Shown here: piece by piece, positions 1-4,933 of the stretch
Numbering within the stretch: the first letter of the stretch is position 1
Layout: each line of letters opens with the position of its first letter
Origin: Betaproteobacteria bacterium RIFCSPLOWO2_02_FULL_68_150
GTDB taxonomy: Bacteria; Pseudomonadota; Gammaproteobacteria; Burkholderiales; SG8-39
Length of the DNA: 5,572 nucleotides
NCBI GenBank assembly: GCA_001771975.1
Contig: MERE01000156.1
Coordinates: 1-5,572 of the forward strand
Direction: 5' to 3'
Made by a program: the position numbers and the translations under genes
Notes under the pieces: generated by a model
Database searches by the model: none
Seen by the model: the letters and a program-made list of their open reading frames with translations, nothing else
Told to the model about the DNA's origin: nothing

Positions 1-2088
1 AAGGCTCATTCGACCCTGCAGGCCGAGAAGCAGCGAACGCCGCGGCGCCGGCTCGTAGTAGCGGCCGTTGGCGTCGTTCACCACCACCGATCCGACATAA
101 TTGCGGTTGCCCGCGTTGTCGACGCGCAGGAATTCGGAGAGCGCCCATCCCGTACCCTGCTGCGTGAATCCGGCAACCAGGTTCACGGTGGAATGGGCAT
201 CGGCGAACTCCGAGTTCGGATCGTTCACCGCCACCCGCGACTTGCGCAACCATTCGAACGAGGCGTGGAAGCCGCTCGACGCGTGCCGCCAGCGGGCTTC
301 GGCATAAAGCTGGCTGCGCGGCACGCCCGGCAGCAGGTTTCCGGCCGGCACCGTCACGTTGACCGCGGGCGCGCCGGTGAGCGTGACGAAGCTATCGCGG
401 AATACGGCATCGAGATAGGTGTAAGCCACGCGCGCGTCGAACGGGCCATCGAGCAGGGTCTGGGCGCCCAGCTCGACCCCGCGGCGTCCGGTGCGGCCCG
501 CGTTCTTGAACGTCGAGCGTCCGCCGCTTGAGCGATCGGTCACGATCTCGTCGCGCGTCAGCACCTCGAACAGCGCCGCGTTGAGGCGCAGCTTGCCCGG
601 CAGGATCGTCTTGAAGCCCGTTTCGAGGTGGCGGCTGCGCCCCGCCTCGAGCCCGAAATTGAGCCCGGTCCCGGCGCTGCGGTACGCCAGTTCGGCGAAA
701 GTGGGCGTCTCGAAGCCGCGACCGACGTTGGCGTAAAGGCTCGTCAGGCGATCGAGCCGGAATACCATGCCGGCGACCGGCGTGGTCGCCCGGTAGGAGC
801 GCTCGCCGCTGTCGTCGCCGTTGCCGGTGGCGGGCAGCGTGAAGTAATCGTTCGAGCGGAACTGCACCCGGCTTGAGCGCGCGCCCGCGTGCAGCGCCCA
901 GCGATCCGTAAGGCGCCATTCCGCCTGCGCGTAGACGTCGGTGCTCTTCACCGCGTCGTCCTCGTCGCGCTTGAGCGCTCCGGCATCCCCGTTATTGTTG
1001 ATGAAGCCGCGGCGGCGTTCAGCCATCGCTTCGCGCTCGATGCCCGCCGCAAACCGCAAGGGGCGTCCGGCCAGCTCAGCTTCGGTGCTGAAGCGCAATG
1101 CCGCGCCGCCGTAGGCGCGATCGAGATTCACTACGCCGCCGGAATGCGTCGCCGCGCCTTGCGTCGCCAATGGAATCGCCAGGTACTGCTCGACGTCGCG
1201 CTGCCCGCCCCACAGCGTCGCCTGCAGGCGTGCTGTGGCGCCGAGCGCCTGCGTCAGCGTCGCGCCGATCTGGTCCTGCGCGACGCTCTTGCGCGTGTTG
1301 AAGGTCAGCGCCTGGACGGTCGCCTGGCGCGGATCCTGCTCGTACTGCGCGCGCGTCAGGCCGAGCGGGTCCTGAGTCTGCGGCTGGCGCAGGCGGTTCG
1401 CGAGGAGCGACACCGCGGTGTCGGCGCCGAGCGCGAACTTCAGCTTCGCGTTGACGTGATCGCGCGCCACGGCGCTGTGCGCGCGATAGCCGTCGGCTTC
1501 GAACCGTGAACCATCGATCACGTAGTTGACGCCGGCGCTCTGGCCGCCGAGCTTGAGCGCGCCGCGCAAGGCGCCGTAGCTGCCGGCGGAAAACGTTCCG
1601 TCCAGTTGCGGAACCGGTGGTCCATCTTCGGTGACGATGCTGATGACACCGCCGGAGGCGTTGCCGTAGAGGCTCGAGAACGGCCCGCGCAGTACCTCGA
1701 CGCGGCTCGCCGAACCCAGCGCGAAAGTCGCCGCCTGGCCCTGGCCGTCCGGCATGGTGGCCGGGATGCCATCCGCGATGAGGCGAATGCCGCGCACGCC
1801 GAAGGTGGCGCGCGCGCCGAATCCGCGCGACGAGATCTGCAGGTCCTGCGCGTAGTTCTGCCGGTTCTGCACCACGATGCCCGGGATGCGACCGAGGCTC
1901 TCCGACAGGTTCACCTGTGCCCTGCCCTCGCGCAGGTCCTCGGCGTAGAGGCGGTCGACCGAAGCCGGGATCTCGAGCGCAGGCTGTTCGACTCGGGTGG
2001 CCGTGATGACGACGATGTCGAGCCCGTCCGCCCGAACCGCGAACGCCGCTACGGCCGCGCCGAGCGCGCACCAGCGTGTCGCCTTCAT
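1..2088 (-). CDS. pqqU: TonB-dependent outer-membrane receptor, YncD/PqqU (pyrroloquinoline quinone receptor) type; C-terminus cut by window edge
   Basis: This is an outer-membrane beta-barrel receptor energised by TonB-ExbBD; 696 codons are visible with no stop. Residues 1-20 form a signal peptide (likely cleavage VRA|DG), followed by a TonB box DIVVITA at 24-30. The plug spans about 37-155 and contains QNYAQDLQISSRGFGAR (77-93) and DGIPATMPDGQGQ (106-118), ending VEVLRGPFSSLYGNASGGV; the barrel follows. These plug motifs and the closing VGSVVVNDANGRYYEPAP match from memory E. coli YncD, renamed PqqU because it imports pyrroloquinoline quinone for PQQ-dependent dehydrogenases. E. coli PqqU is about 700 residues, so only a few terminal residues should be missing. 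The start is supported by AGGAGG 8 nt upstream. Family assignment is strong; PQQ as substrate is inferred by homology, since no PQQ enzyme or synthesis gene is in view. A siderophore receptor is the alternative. Confidence 0.85.
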   Translation of the reverse strand, partial: MKATRWCALGAAVAAFAVRADGLDIVVITATRVEQPALEIPASVDRLYAEDLREGRAQVNLSESLGRIPGIVVQNRQNYAQDLQISSRGFGARATFGVRGIRLIADGIPATMPDGQGQAATFALGSASRVEVLRGPFSSLYGNASGGVISIVTEDGPPVPQLDGTFSAGSYGALRGALKLGGQSAGVNYVIDGSRFEADGYRAHSAVARDHVNAKLKFALGADTAVSLLANRLRQPQTQDPLGLTRAQYEQDPRQATVQALTFNTRKSVAQDQIGATLTQALGATARLQATLWGGQRDVEQYLAIPLATQGAATHSGGVVNLDRAYGGAALRFSTEAELAGRPLRFAAGIEREAMAERRRGFINNNGDAGALKRDEDDAVKSTDVYAQAEWRLTDRWALHAGARSSRVQFRSNDYFTLPATGNGDDSGERSYRATTPVAGMVFRLDRLTSLYANVGRGFETPTFAELAYRSAGTGLNFGLEAGRSRHLETGFKTILPGKLRLNAALFEVLTRDEIVTDRSSGGRSTFKNAGRTGRRGVELGAQTLLDGPFDARVAYTYLDAVFRDSFVTLTGAPAVNVTVPAGNLLPGVPRSQLYAEARWRHASSGFHASFEWLRKSRVAVNDPNSEFADAHSTVNLVAGFTQQGTGWALSEFLRVDNAGNRNYVGSVVVNDANGRYYEPAPRRSLLLGLQGRMSL

Positions 2089-2096
2089 GCCGCGCC

Positions 2097-2102
2097 CCTC
2101 CT
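2097..2102 (-). promoter_or_regulatory. Ribosome binding site of the TonB-dependent receptor
   Basis: Read on the minus strand, the sequence is AGGAGG followed by GG, with 8 nt to the ATG at 2088-2086. This is a near-perfect anti-Shine-Dalgarno match and fixes the receptor start. It lies only 10 nt from the inner edge of the inverted-repeat element at 2113-2186, so the receptor leader must run through that element or start inside it. Confidence 0.75.
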
Positions 2103-2112
2103 CTCGAGCATT

Positions 2113-2186
2113 TGGGGTCAGAGTAACATTTCTCCAATAGGCTCCGTGCAGCACGGCCGCGGGCGAAAAATGTTACTCTGACCCCA
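2113..2186. repeat. Inverted-repeat element with 19-nt perfect arms (REP/RAYT-type candidate)
   Basis: The left arm TGGGGTCAGAGTAACATTT (2113-2131) is repeated exactly as its reverse complement at 2168-2186, around a 36-nt loop. The loop contains a small hairpin, CCGTG-CAG-CACGG (2144-2156). Arms of this GGGGTCAGAGT type recur in many proteobacterial genomes and, as I recall, are associated with REP-associated tyrosine transposases (Y1 family), which bind hairpin repeats. No transposase is present in the window. Neither arm is followed by a T-tract, so an intrinsic terminator is not the obvious reading. It occupies most of the 100-bp gap between two divergent reading frames and so must influence or contain their 5' regions. 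Confidence 0.7.
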
Positions 2187-2188
2187 GC

Positions 2189-2527
2189 ATGCCACCTCGC
2201 GGAAATCGCCTCGCCTGCTCCGTGCGCAGCCTGGACGGCTGTCTCGGTTCCTACGACGTCTACCCTGGAGAGCAGCCCAACAGCATCGCGAAAGTCGACC
2301 CGGTGAAATGGGACCGCGAACCGCAGAAGGCGATCCAGGAGGGCGCGTTCACCCTGATCGGCGATATGGGCATGACCGGCCAGGTGATCCTGGTGAATCA
2401 TTACCAGTGGCGCGACCTCGCCGAGGCCAAGCTGGAAAACTTCTTCTACGCCGCGATCCTGTGGGGCAAGAGCCCGTTCAAGGTCATCGAGGACGCCAAG
2501 TTCATGCTGAAACGCGCGGTGAAGTAA
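2189..2527 (+). CDS. Hypothetical protein, possibly a 5'-truncated gene remnant
   Basis: I do not recognise this 112-codon ORF. Codons from about 2222 to the TAA use G or C at almost every third position, as real genes here do. The body from about residue 20 is rich in aromatic and charged residues (for example VNHYQWRDLAEAKLENFFYAAILWG in two overlapping stretches), without a signal peptide, membrane span or visible catalytic motif; it looks like a small soluble domain. The first 15 or so residues are less convincing. No Shine-Dalgarno precedes the ATG at 2189, nor the in-frame GTG at 2222. The frame is open upstream only to a TAG at 2138-2140, through the repeat arm. It therefore resembles the C-terminal end of a longer gene that lost its front at the repeat element, but a genuine small gene is possible. 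Its last 26 bp overlap the 3' end of the convergent msrA. Confidence 0.5.
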   Translation: MPPRGNRLACSVRSLDGCLGSYDVYPGEQPNSIAKVDPVKWDREPQKAIQEGAFTLIGDMGMTGQVILVNHYQWRDLAEAKLENFFYAAILWGKSPFKVIEDAKFMLKRAVK

Positions 2528-3167
2528 TTCCCGCAGGGCACGACACGCCGGTGCCGCCCAGCCCGCAGTAGCCGCCCGGGTTCTTGCCGAGATACTGCTG
2601 GTGATAGTCCTCGGCATAGTAGAACTCGGACGCCGCGGAAATCTCCGTCGTGATGCGACCGAAACCCGAACCCCGCAGCGCCTGCTGGAACTGGTCGCGC
2701 GATTCCAGCGCCTGTTTCAGCTGCTGCTCGCCGTAGGCATGGATTGCCGAACGGTACTGGGTGCCGGCGTCGTTTCCCTGGCGCATGCCCTGCGTAGGAT
2801 CGTGCCCCTCCCAGAAGATCCTGAGTAACCGGTCGAAGCCGAGCTTCGCCGGATCGAACACCACCAGCACGACCTCGGTATGGTTGGTGAAGCCGGTGCA
2901 GACCTCCTCGTAGGTGGGGTTGCGCGTTTGCCCGCCGGCATAGCCGACTGCCGTGGTGAAGACCCCCGGCGTGAGCCAGAACAGGCGCTCCGCTCCCCAG
3001 AAACAGCCCATGCCGAGGACCACCTGCTCGAACCCTGCCGGAAACGGCGGCTCGAGCGGATGTCCGTTCACGAAATGCGCGGCCGGAACCTGCGGCGCCG
3101 CGCTGCGGCCGGGCAGGACGCTTCCAGGAGGCAGAAGCTTGGTCATCTTTTTCATGAACGCAAACAT
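2502..3167 (-). CDS. msrA: Peptide-methionine (S)-S-oxide reductase MsrA
   Basis: This cytoplasmic repair enzyme reduces the S-epimer of methionine sulfoxide in proteins and free methionine, and is recycled by thioredoxin. The 221-residue product carries the catalytic motif GCFWGAE at 54-60, with nucleophile Cys55. It also has the conserved blocks YAGG (76-79), NPTYEEVC (83-90), GHDPTQGMRQGNDAGTQYRS (121-140) and YYAEDYHQQYL (183-193). C-terminal YCGLGGTGVSC supplies two candidate resolving cysteines, Cys201 and Cys210, so the three-cysteine relay of the E. coli-type enzyme is intact. The N-terminal segment PGSVLPGR followed by FVNGHPL is also typical of the long E. coli-type enzymes (212 residues in E. 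coli). The ATG at 3167 is chosen because GGAGG ends 5 nt upstream; the in-frame GTG at 3173 overlaps that site. Divergent from the reductase gene across 31 bp. No msrB is nearby. Confidence 0.96.
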   Translation of the reverse strand: MFAFMKKMTKLLPPGSVLPGRSAAPQVPAAHFVNGHPLEPPFPAGFEQVVLGMGCFWGAERLFWLTPGVFTTAVGYAGGQTRNPTYEEVCTGFTNHTEVVLVVFDPAKLGFDRLLRIFWEGHDPTQGMRQGNDAGTQYRSAIHAYGEQQLKQALESRDQFQQALRGSGFGRITTEISAASEFYYAEDYHQQYLGKNPGGYCGLGGTGVSCPAGITSPRVSA

Positions 3168-3198
3168 GGGCACCTCCGATCTTCCCTAGAATAACACC
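3168..3198. promoter_or_regulatory. Very short divergent promoter region between msrA and the panE-like gene
   Basis: Only 31 bp separate the two start codons. On the plus strand TAGAAT (3187-3192) matches five of six positions of the sigma-70 -10 box and ends 6 nt before the ATG at 3199, so a transcript from it would begin at or near the start codon. On the minus strand the same bases read TGTTATTCT (3196-3188), an extended -10-like sequence upstream of the msrA GGAGGT (3177-3172). No good -35 box is visible on either strand. This is an AT-rich patch in otherwise GC-rich DNA. It is a prediction from motif matches only. Confidence 0.35.
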
Positions 3199-4185
3199 AT
3201 GAAAATCTGCATTTACGGCGCCGGCGCGGTGGGCGGCGTGATCGCCGGGCGGCTTTCGGCGAGCGGTCACAACGTCTCCGTCGTGGCAAGGGGCGGCCAC
3301 CTGACGGCGATCCGCGAGCACGGCCTGCGGATCCATGGCGTGGCGAGCGGCGAATCCTCCGTAGCGCGCCTGCGCGCGGAAAGCGATCCGACTGCGCTGG
3401 GAGCACAGGACTACGTCATCGTCACCGTCAAGGGTCAGGGTCTGCCGCAGGTTGCGGCATCGATCGGGCCGCTGCTCGACCCGCAAACATCGATCGTCAC
3501 CGCAATGAACGGCATTCCGTGGTGGTTTTTCGACCGCCTGCCGTTCGGCGGCGGACGACTCCACCTCGAGAGCCTCGACCCGGGCGGGCAGATTTCCCGC
3601 GCAATTCCGACATCTCGGGTGGTCGGTTGCGTAGTGCATCTTGCGGCCTCGATCACCCAACCCGGCGTGATCAGCCACAACATGGGCGCTCGGCTGATTC
3701 TGGGCGAACCCGGCGGCAGGAATACCGACCGCACGCGGCGCCTGGCTGATGCGCTGCGCGAAGTCGGGTTCGAAATAGACGAAAGCGCATTCATCGAGAA
3801 AGACTTCTGGGTCAAGCTGCTCGGCAACGTCAGCTTCAACCCGGTCTCGGCGCTGACGCTCGCGACCGCCGACCGGCTCATCGCCGATCCGCTGGTGAAG
3901 GCCTATCTGGTGGCGATCATGCGCGAATGCCTCGCCATCGGCCGCGCCGTCGGGGTCGATGCCGACATCGACCCCGAAGTGCGCATGGACATGGCGCGCA
4001 AGCTCGGCACCTTCAAGACCTCGATGCTGCAGGATCTCGAAGCCGGAAAGGCTCTCGAAATCGACGGCCTGCTCACGGGAACGCTCGAGGTGGCAGCGAA
4101 GGCGGGCGTCGCGGCGCCGGTCACCGAGAGCCTGCTCGGGCTGATCCGGCTGCGAGCGCAGACCACCGGCCAGTACGCGCGATGA
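3199..4185 (+). CDS. 2-dehydropantoate 2-reductase (ketopantoate reductase, PanE/ApbA) family protein
   Basis: This is an NADPH-dependent reductase of the family that converts 2-dehydropantoate to pantoate for pantothenate and CoA synthesis. The 328 residues begin with a Rossmann fold, GAGAVGG (7-13, GxGxxG at 7-12). VKG (77-79) and MNG (103-105, family Asn104) follow, then DFWVKLLGNVSFNP (202-215) with the catalytic Lys206 and Asn210. The C-terminal helical domain holds SMLQDLEAGKALEID (275-289) with Ser275 and Glu287, equivalent to the substrate-binding Ser and Glu of E. coli PanE. The Asn loop reads NGIPWWFF rather than the classical NGVG/NGLG type. This places it in a divergent subgroup whose substrate may not be ketopantoate, so I withhold the panE symbol. 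No Shine-Dalgarno is visible. Its TGA overlaps the next start (ATGA, 4182-4185), indicating an operon with the LprI-like gene. Confidence 0.9.
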   Translation: MKICIYGAGAVGGVIAGRLSASGHNVSVVARGGHLTAIREHGLRIHGVASGESSVARLRAESDPTALGAQDYVIVTVKGQGLPQVAASIGPLLDPQTSIVTAMNGIPWWFFDRLPFGGGRLHLESLDPGGQISRAIPTSRVVGCVVHLAASITQPGVISHNMGARLILGEPGGRNTDRTRRLADALREVGFEIDESAFIEKDFWVKLLGNVSFNPVSALTLATADRLIADPLVKAYLVAIMRECLAIGRAVGVDADIDPEVRMDMARKLGTFKTSMLQDLEAGKALEIDGLLTGTLEVAAKAGVAAPVTESLLGLIRLRAQTTGQYAR

Positions 4186-4802
4186 AACGCTTTGCCATGC
4201 TGGCGATGTTCTTGCCGCTCGCTGCGGCAGCGCAGTATTCCGGCCCCGCGGTGCAGGCCTGCCAGACGTACGCCGAACGCGAAATCGTGCGCCACAGCGC
4301 TCGGGTCAAGGCCGTGGTGCTGGACGACGACCGCGAGCGCAACATCGAGCGCTATACGCGCAAGCTCGGCAGCCAGTCCGTCAGTTCGCTGCTCTACGGC
4401 AATGGCGCCATCGTCTACGTCGACGCGTCGGCGGTGGAATTCAGCTACGTCTGCCTGCTGGCGGATGAAAAGCGCGCGCTGTTCTTTTATTGGACGCCGC
4501 GGCGCGATGCCCCTGCGCTTGCGCAGTGCCGGCGCGGCGCGGCGACGCAAGCTGGCACCTGCCTCGACGCGCTGCTGCAGATTGCCGAGCAGGACCTGAC
4601 CGAGGCGTACGCGCGGCATCTGGTAGAGACGCGCGAAGCTGATGCCAAGGCGGGCAACGACGATACATCGGGCGCATTTCGCCGCGCCGCCGACGCCTGG
4701 CGCGCCTATCGCGAGGCCGAATGCGCGCGCCGCGGCAGTGGCGAAGCGGCCAAAGCCTGCCAGGTGGAGCTGACGCGCCGGCGCGCACTCGATCTGCGAT
4801 GA
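4182..4802 (+). CDS. Secreted lysozyme-inhibitor LprI-like (DUF1311) protein with an uncharacterised N-terminal domain
   Basis: The 206-residue product has a signal peptide, MKRFAMLAMFLPLAAAA, with cleavage likely before Gln18, so it is predicted to be periplasmic. The C-terminal part from about 120 fits the DUF1311/LprI pattern: Cys127, a helix with EQDLTEAY, then AADAWRAYREAEC (169-181) and Cys193 before LTRRRALDL. LprI of Mycobacterium tuberculosis inhibits lysozyme, but most family members are untested, so that activity is only a possibility here. Residues 25-118 form a separate region with three cysteines (27, 91, 116) and conserved-looking LGSQSVSSLLYGNG (62-75), which I cannot name. 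The ATG overlaps the TGA of the reductase, and its own TGA overlaps the ATG of the dusA fragment. Neither junction has a clear Shine-Dalgarno, which suggests translational coupling. In-frame codons upstream of 4182 lie inside the reductase gene and are rejected. Confidence 0.8.
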   Translation: MKRFAMLAMFLPLAAAAQYSGPAVQACQTYAEREIVRHSARVKAVVLDDDRERNIERYTRKLGSQSVSSLLYGNGAIVYVDASAVEFSYVCLLADEKRALFFYWTPRRDAPALAQCRRGAATQAGTCLDALLQIAEQDLTEAYARHLVETREADAKAGNDDTSGAFRRAADAWRAYREAECARRGSGEAAKACQVELTRRRALDLR

Positions 4803-4867
4803 GCGGCGCGCACTGCCTGTGCGTGGCGCCGATGCTGGACTGGACCGATTTCATAGAGCGTGATTGA
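4799..4867 (+). pseudogene. dusA: 5' fragment of dusA (tRNA-dihydrouridine synthase A), interrupted after codon 17
   Basis: Translation from the ATG at 4799 gives MSGAHCLCVAPMLDWTD and then FIERD and a stop. VAPMLDWTD is the signature opening of DusA, where the FMN-binding barrel begins; intact proteins continue with a segment like RHCRYF. Here the homology ends after codon 17 (4849) and a TGA follows at 4865-4867, so no enzyme can be made from this start. The ATG overlaps the TGA of the LprI-like gene (ATGA, 4799-4802), as expected for a former third gene of that operon. The remaining roughly 300 codons are not in the window. The break falls at the 5' end of dusA, a published integration target of tyrosine-integrase islands and prophages. 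A chance peptide match is unlikely given nine consecutive signature residues at the expected distance from the start. Confidence 0.8.
4826..4852 (+). mobile_element. Putative attachment-site junction of a dusA-integrated element
   Basis: The dusA-like sequence runs through GATGCTGGACTGGACCGA (4831-4848) and then changes to sequence that no longer encodes DusA. Integrases associated with dusA insert at a single site within the 5' end of this gene, leaving a short dusA-derived att sequence at each end. The exact crossover cannot be placed without the other junction. Everything downstream of about 4850 would then be element DNA, or DNA joined by a later rearrangement. No integrase gene is visible in the window. 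Confidence 0.55.
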
Positions 4868-4872
4868 GGTCC

Positions 4873-4891
4873 TGGTACACCGTGGTACACC
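4873..4891 (+). repeat. Two tandem 9-bp repeats TGGTACACC at a 10-bp period
   Basis: TGGTACACC occurs at 4873-4881 and again at 4883-4891, separated by one base. The 10-bp period puts both copies on the same face of the helix, as expected for a pair of protein-binding sites. They start about 24 bp inside the dusA break. By inference they could be arm-type integrase or excisionase sites of the element; they lie outside any coding region. Confidence 0.6.
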
Positions 4892-4897
4892 CCGACC

Positions 4898-4919
4898 AAA
4901 AATTGCACGCGACGCTCAA
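4898..4919 (-). terminator. Weak intrinsic terminator candidate downstream of recQ
   Basis: Read on the minus strand, a 7-pair stem TTGAGCG / CGTGCAA with loop TCG (4919-4903) is followed directly by TTTTT (4902-4898), about 14 nt after the recQ stop. One A/G mismatch and one G-T pair weaken the stem. The position after the gene and the T-tract support it; stability is marginal. Confidence 0.35.
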
Positions 4920-4933
4920 GAGGCGCGCGGCCC

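Noticed and set aside
2113..2186. Bidirectional intrinsic terminator
   Set aside because: Neither arm is followed by a T-tract, the loop is 36 nt, and both flanking genes read away from the element, so there is no transcript for it to end.
1076..2617. A 513-codon open frame on the minus strand overlapping the receptor, the repeat and the next ORF
   Set aside because: It is out of frame with the receptor, is extremely Arg/Ala-rich, runs through the repeat element, and has no recognisable motif. It is a high-GC shadow of the receptor.
3168..3173. Upstream GTG start for msrA at 3173
   Set aside because: The codon overlaps the GGAGGT that serves as ribosome binding site for the ATG at 3167, and it adds only two residues.
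2446..3678. A 410-codon open frame on the minus strand across msrA and the reductase
   Set aside because: It is out of frame with msrA, antisense to the reductase, and of His/Arg-rich shadow composition. Both genes it overlaps are clearly real in their own frames.
3927..4181. N-terminal extension of the LprI-like gene into the reductase gene
   Set aside because: The added residues are Arg/His-rich shadow sequence, whereas starting at 4182 gives an immediate, well-formed signal peptide and an ATGA overlap.
3903..4619. Open frame on the minus strand antisense to the reductase and LprI-like genes
   Set aside because: Low-quality Arg/Ala composition, no motif and no ribosome binding site; the plus-strand genes explain the region.
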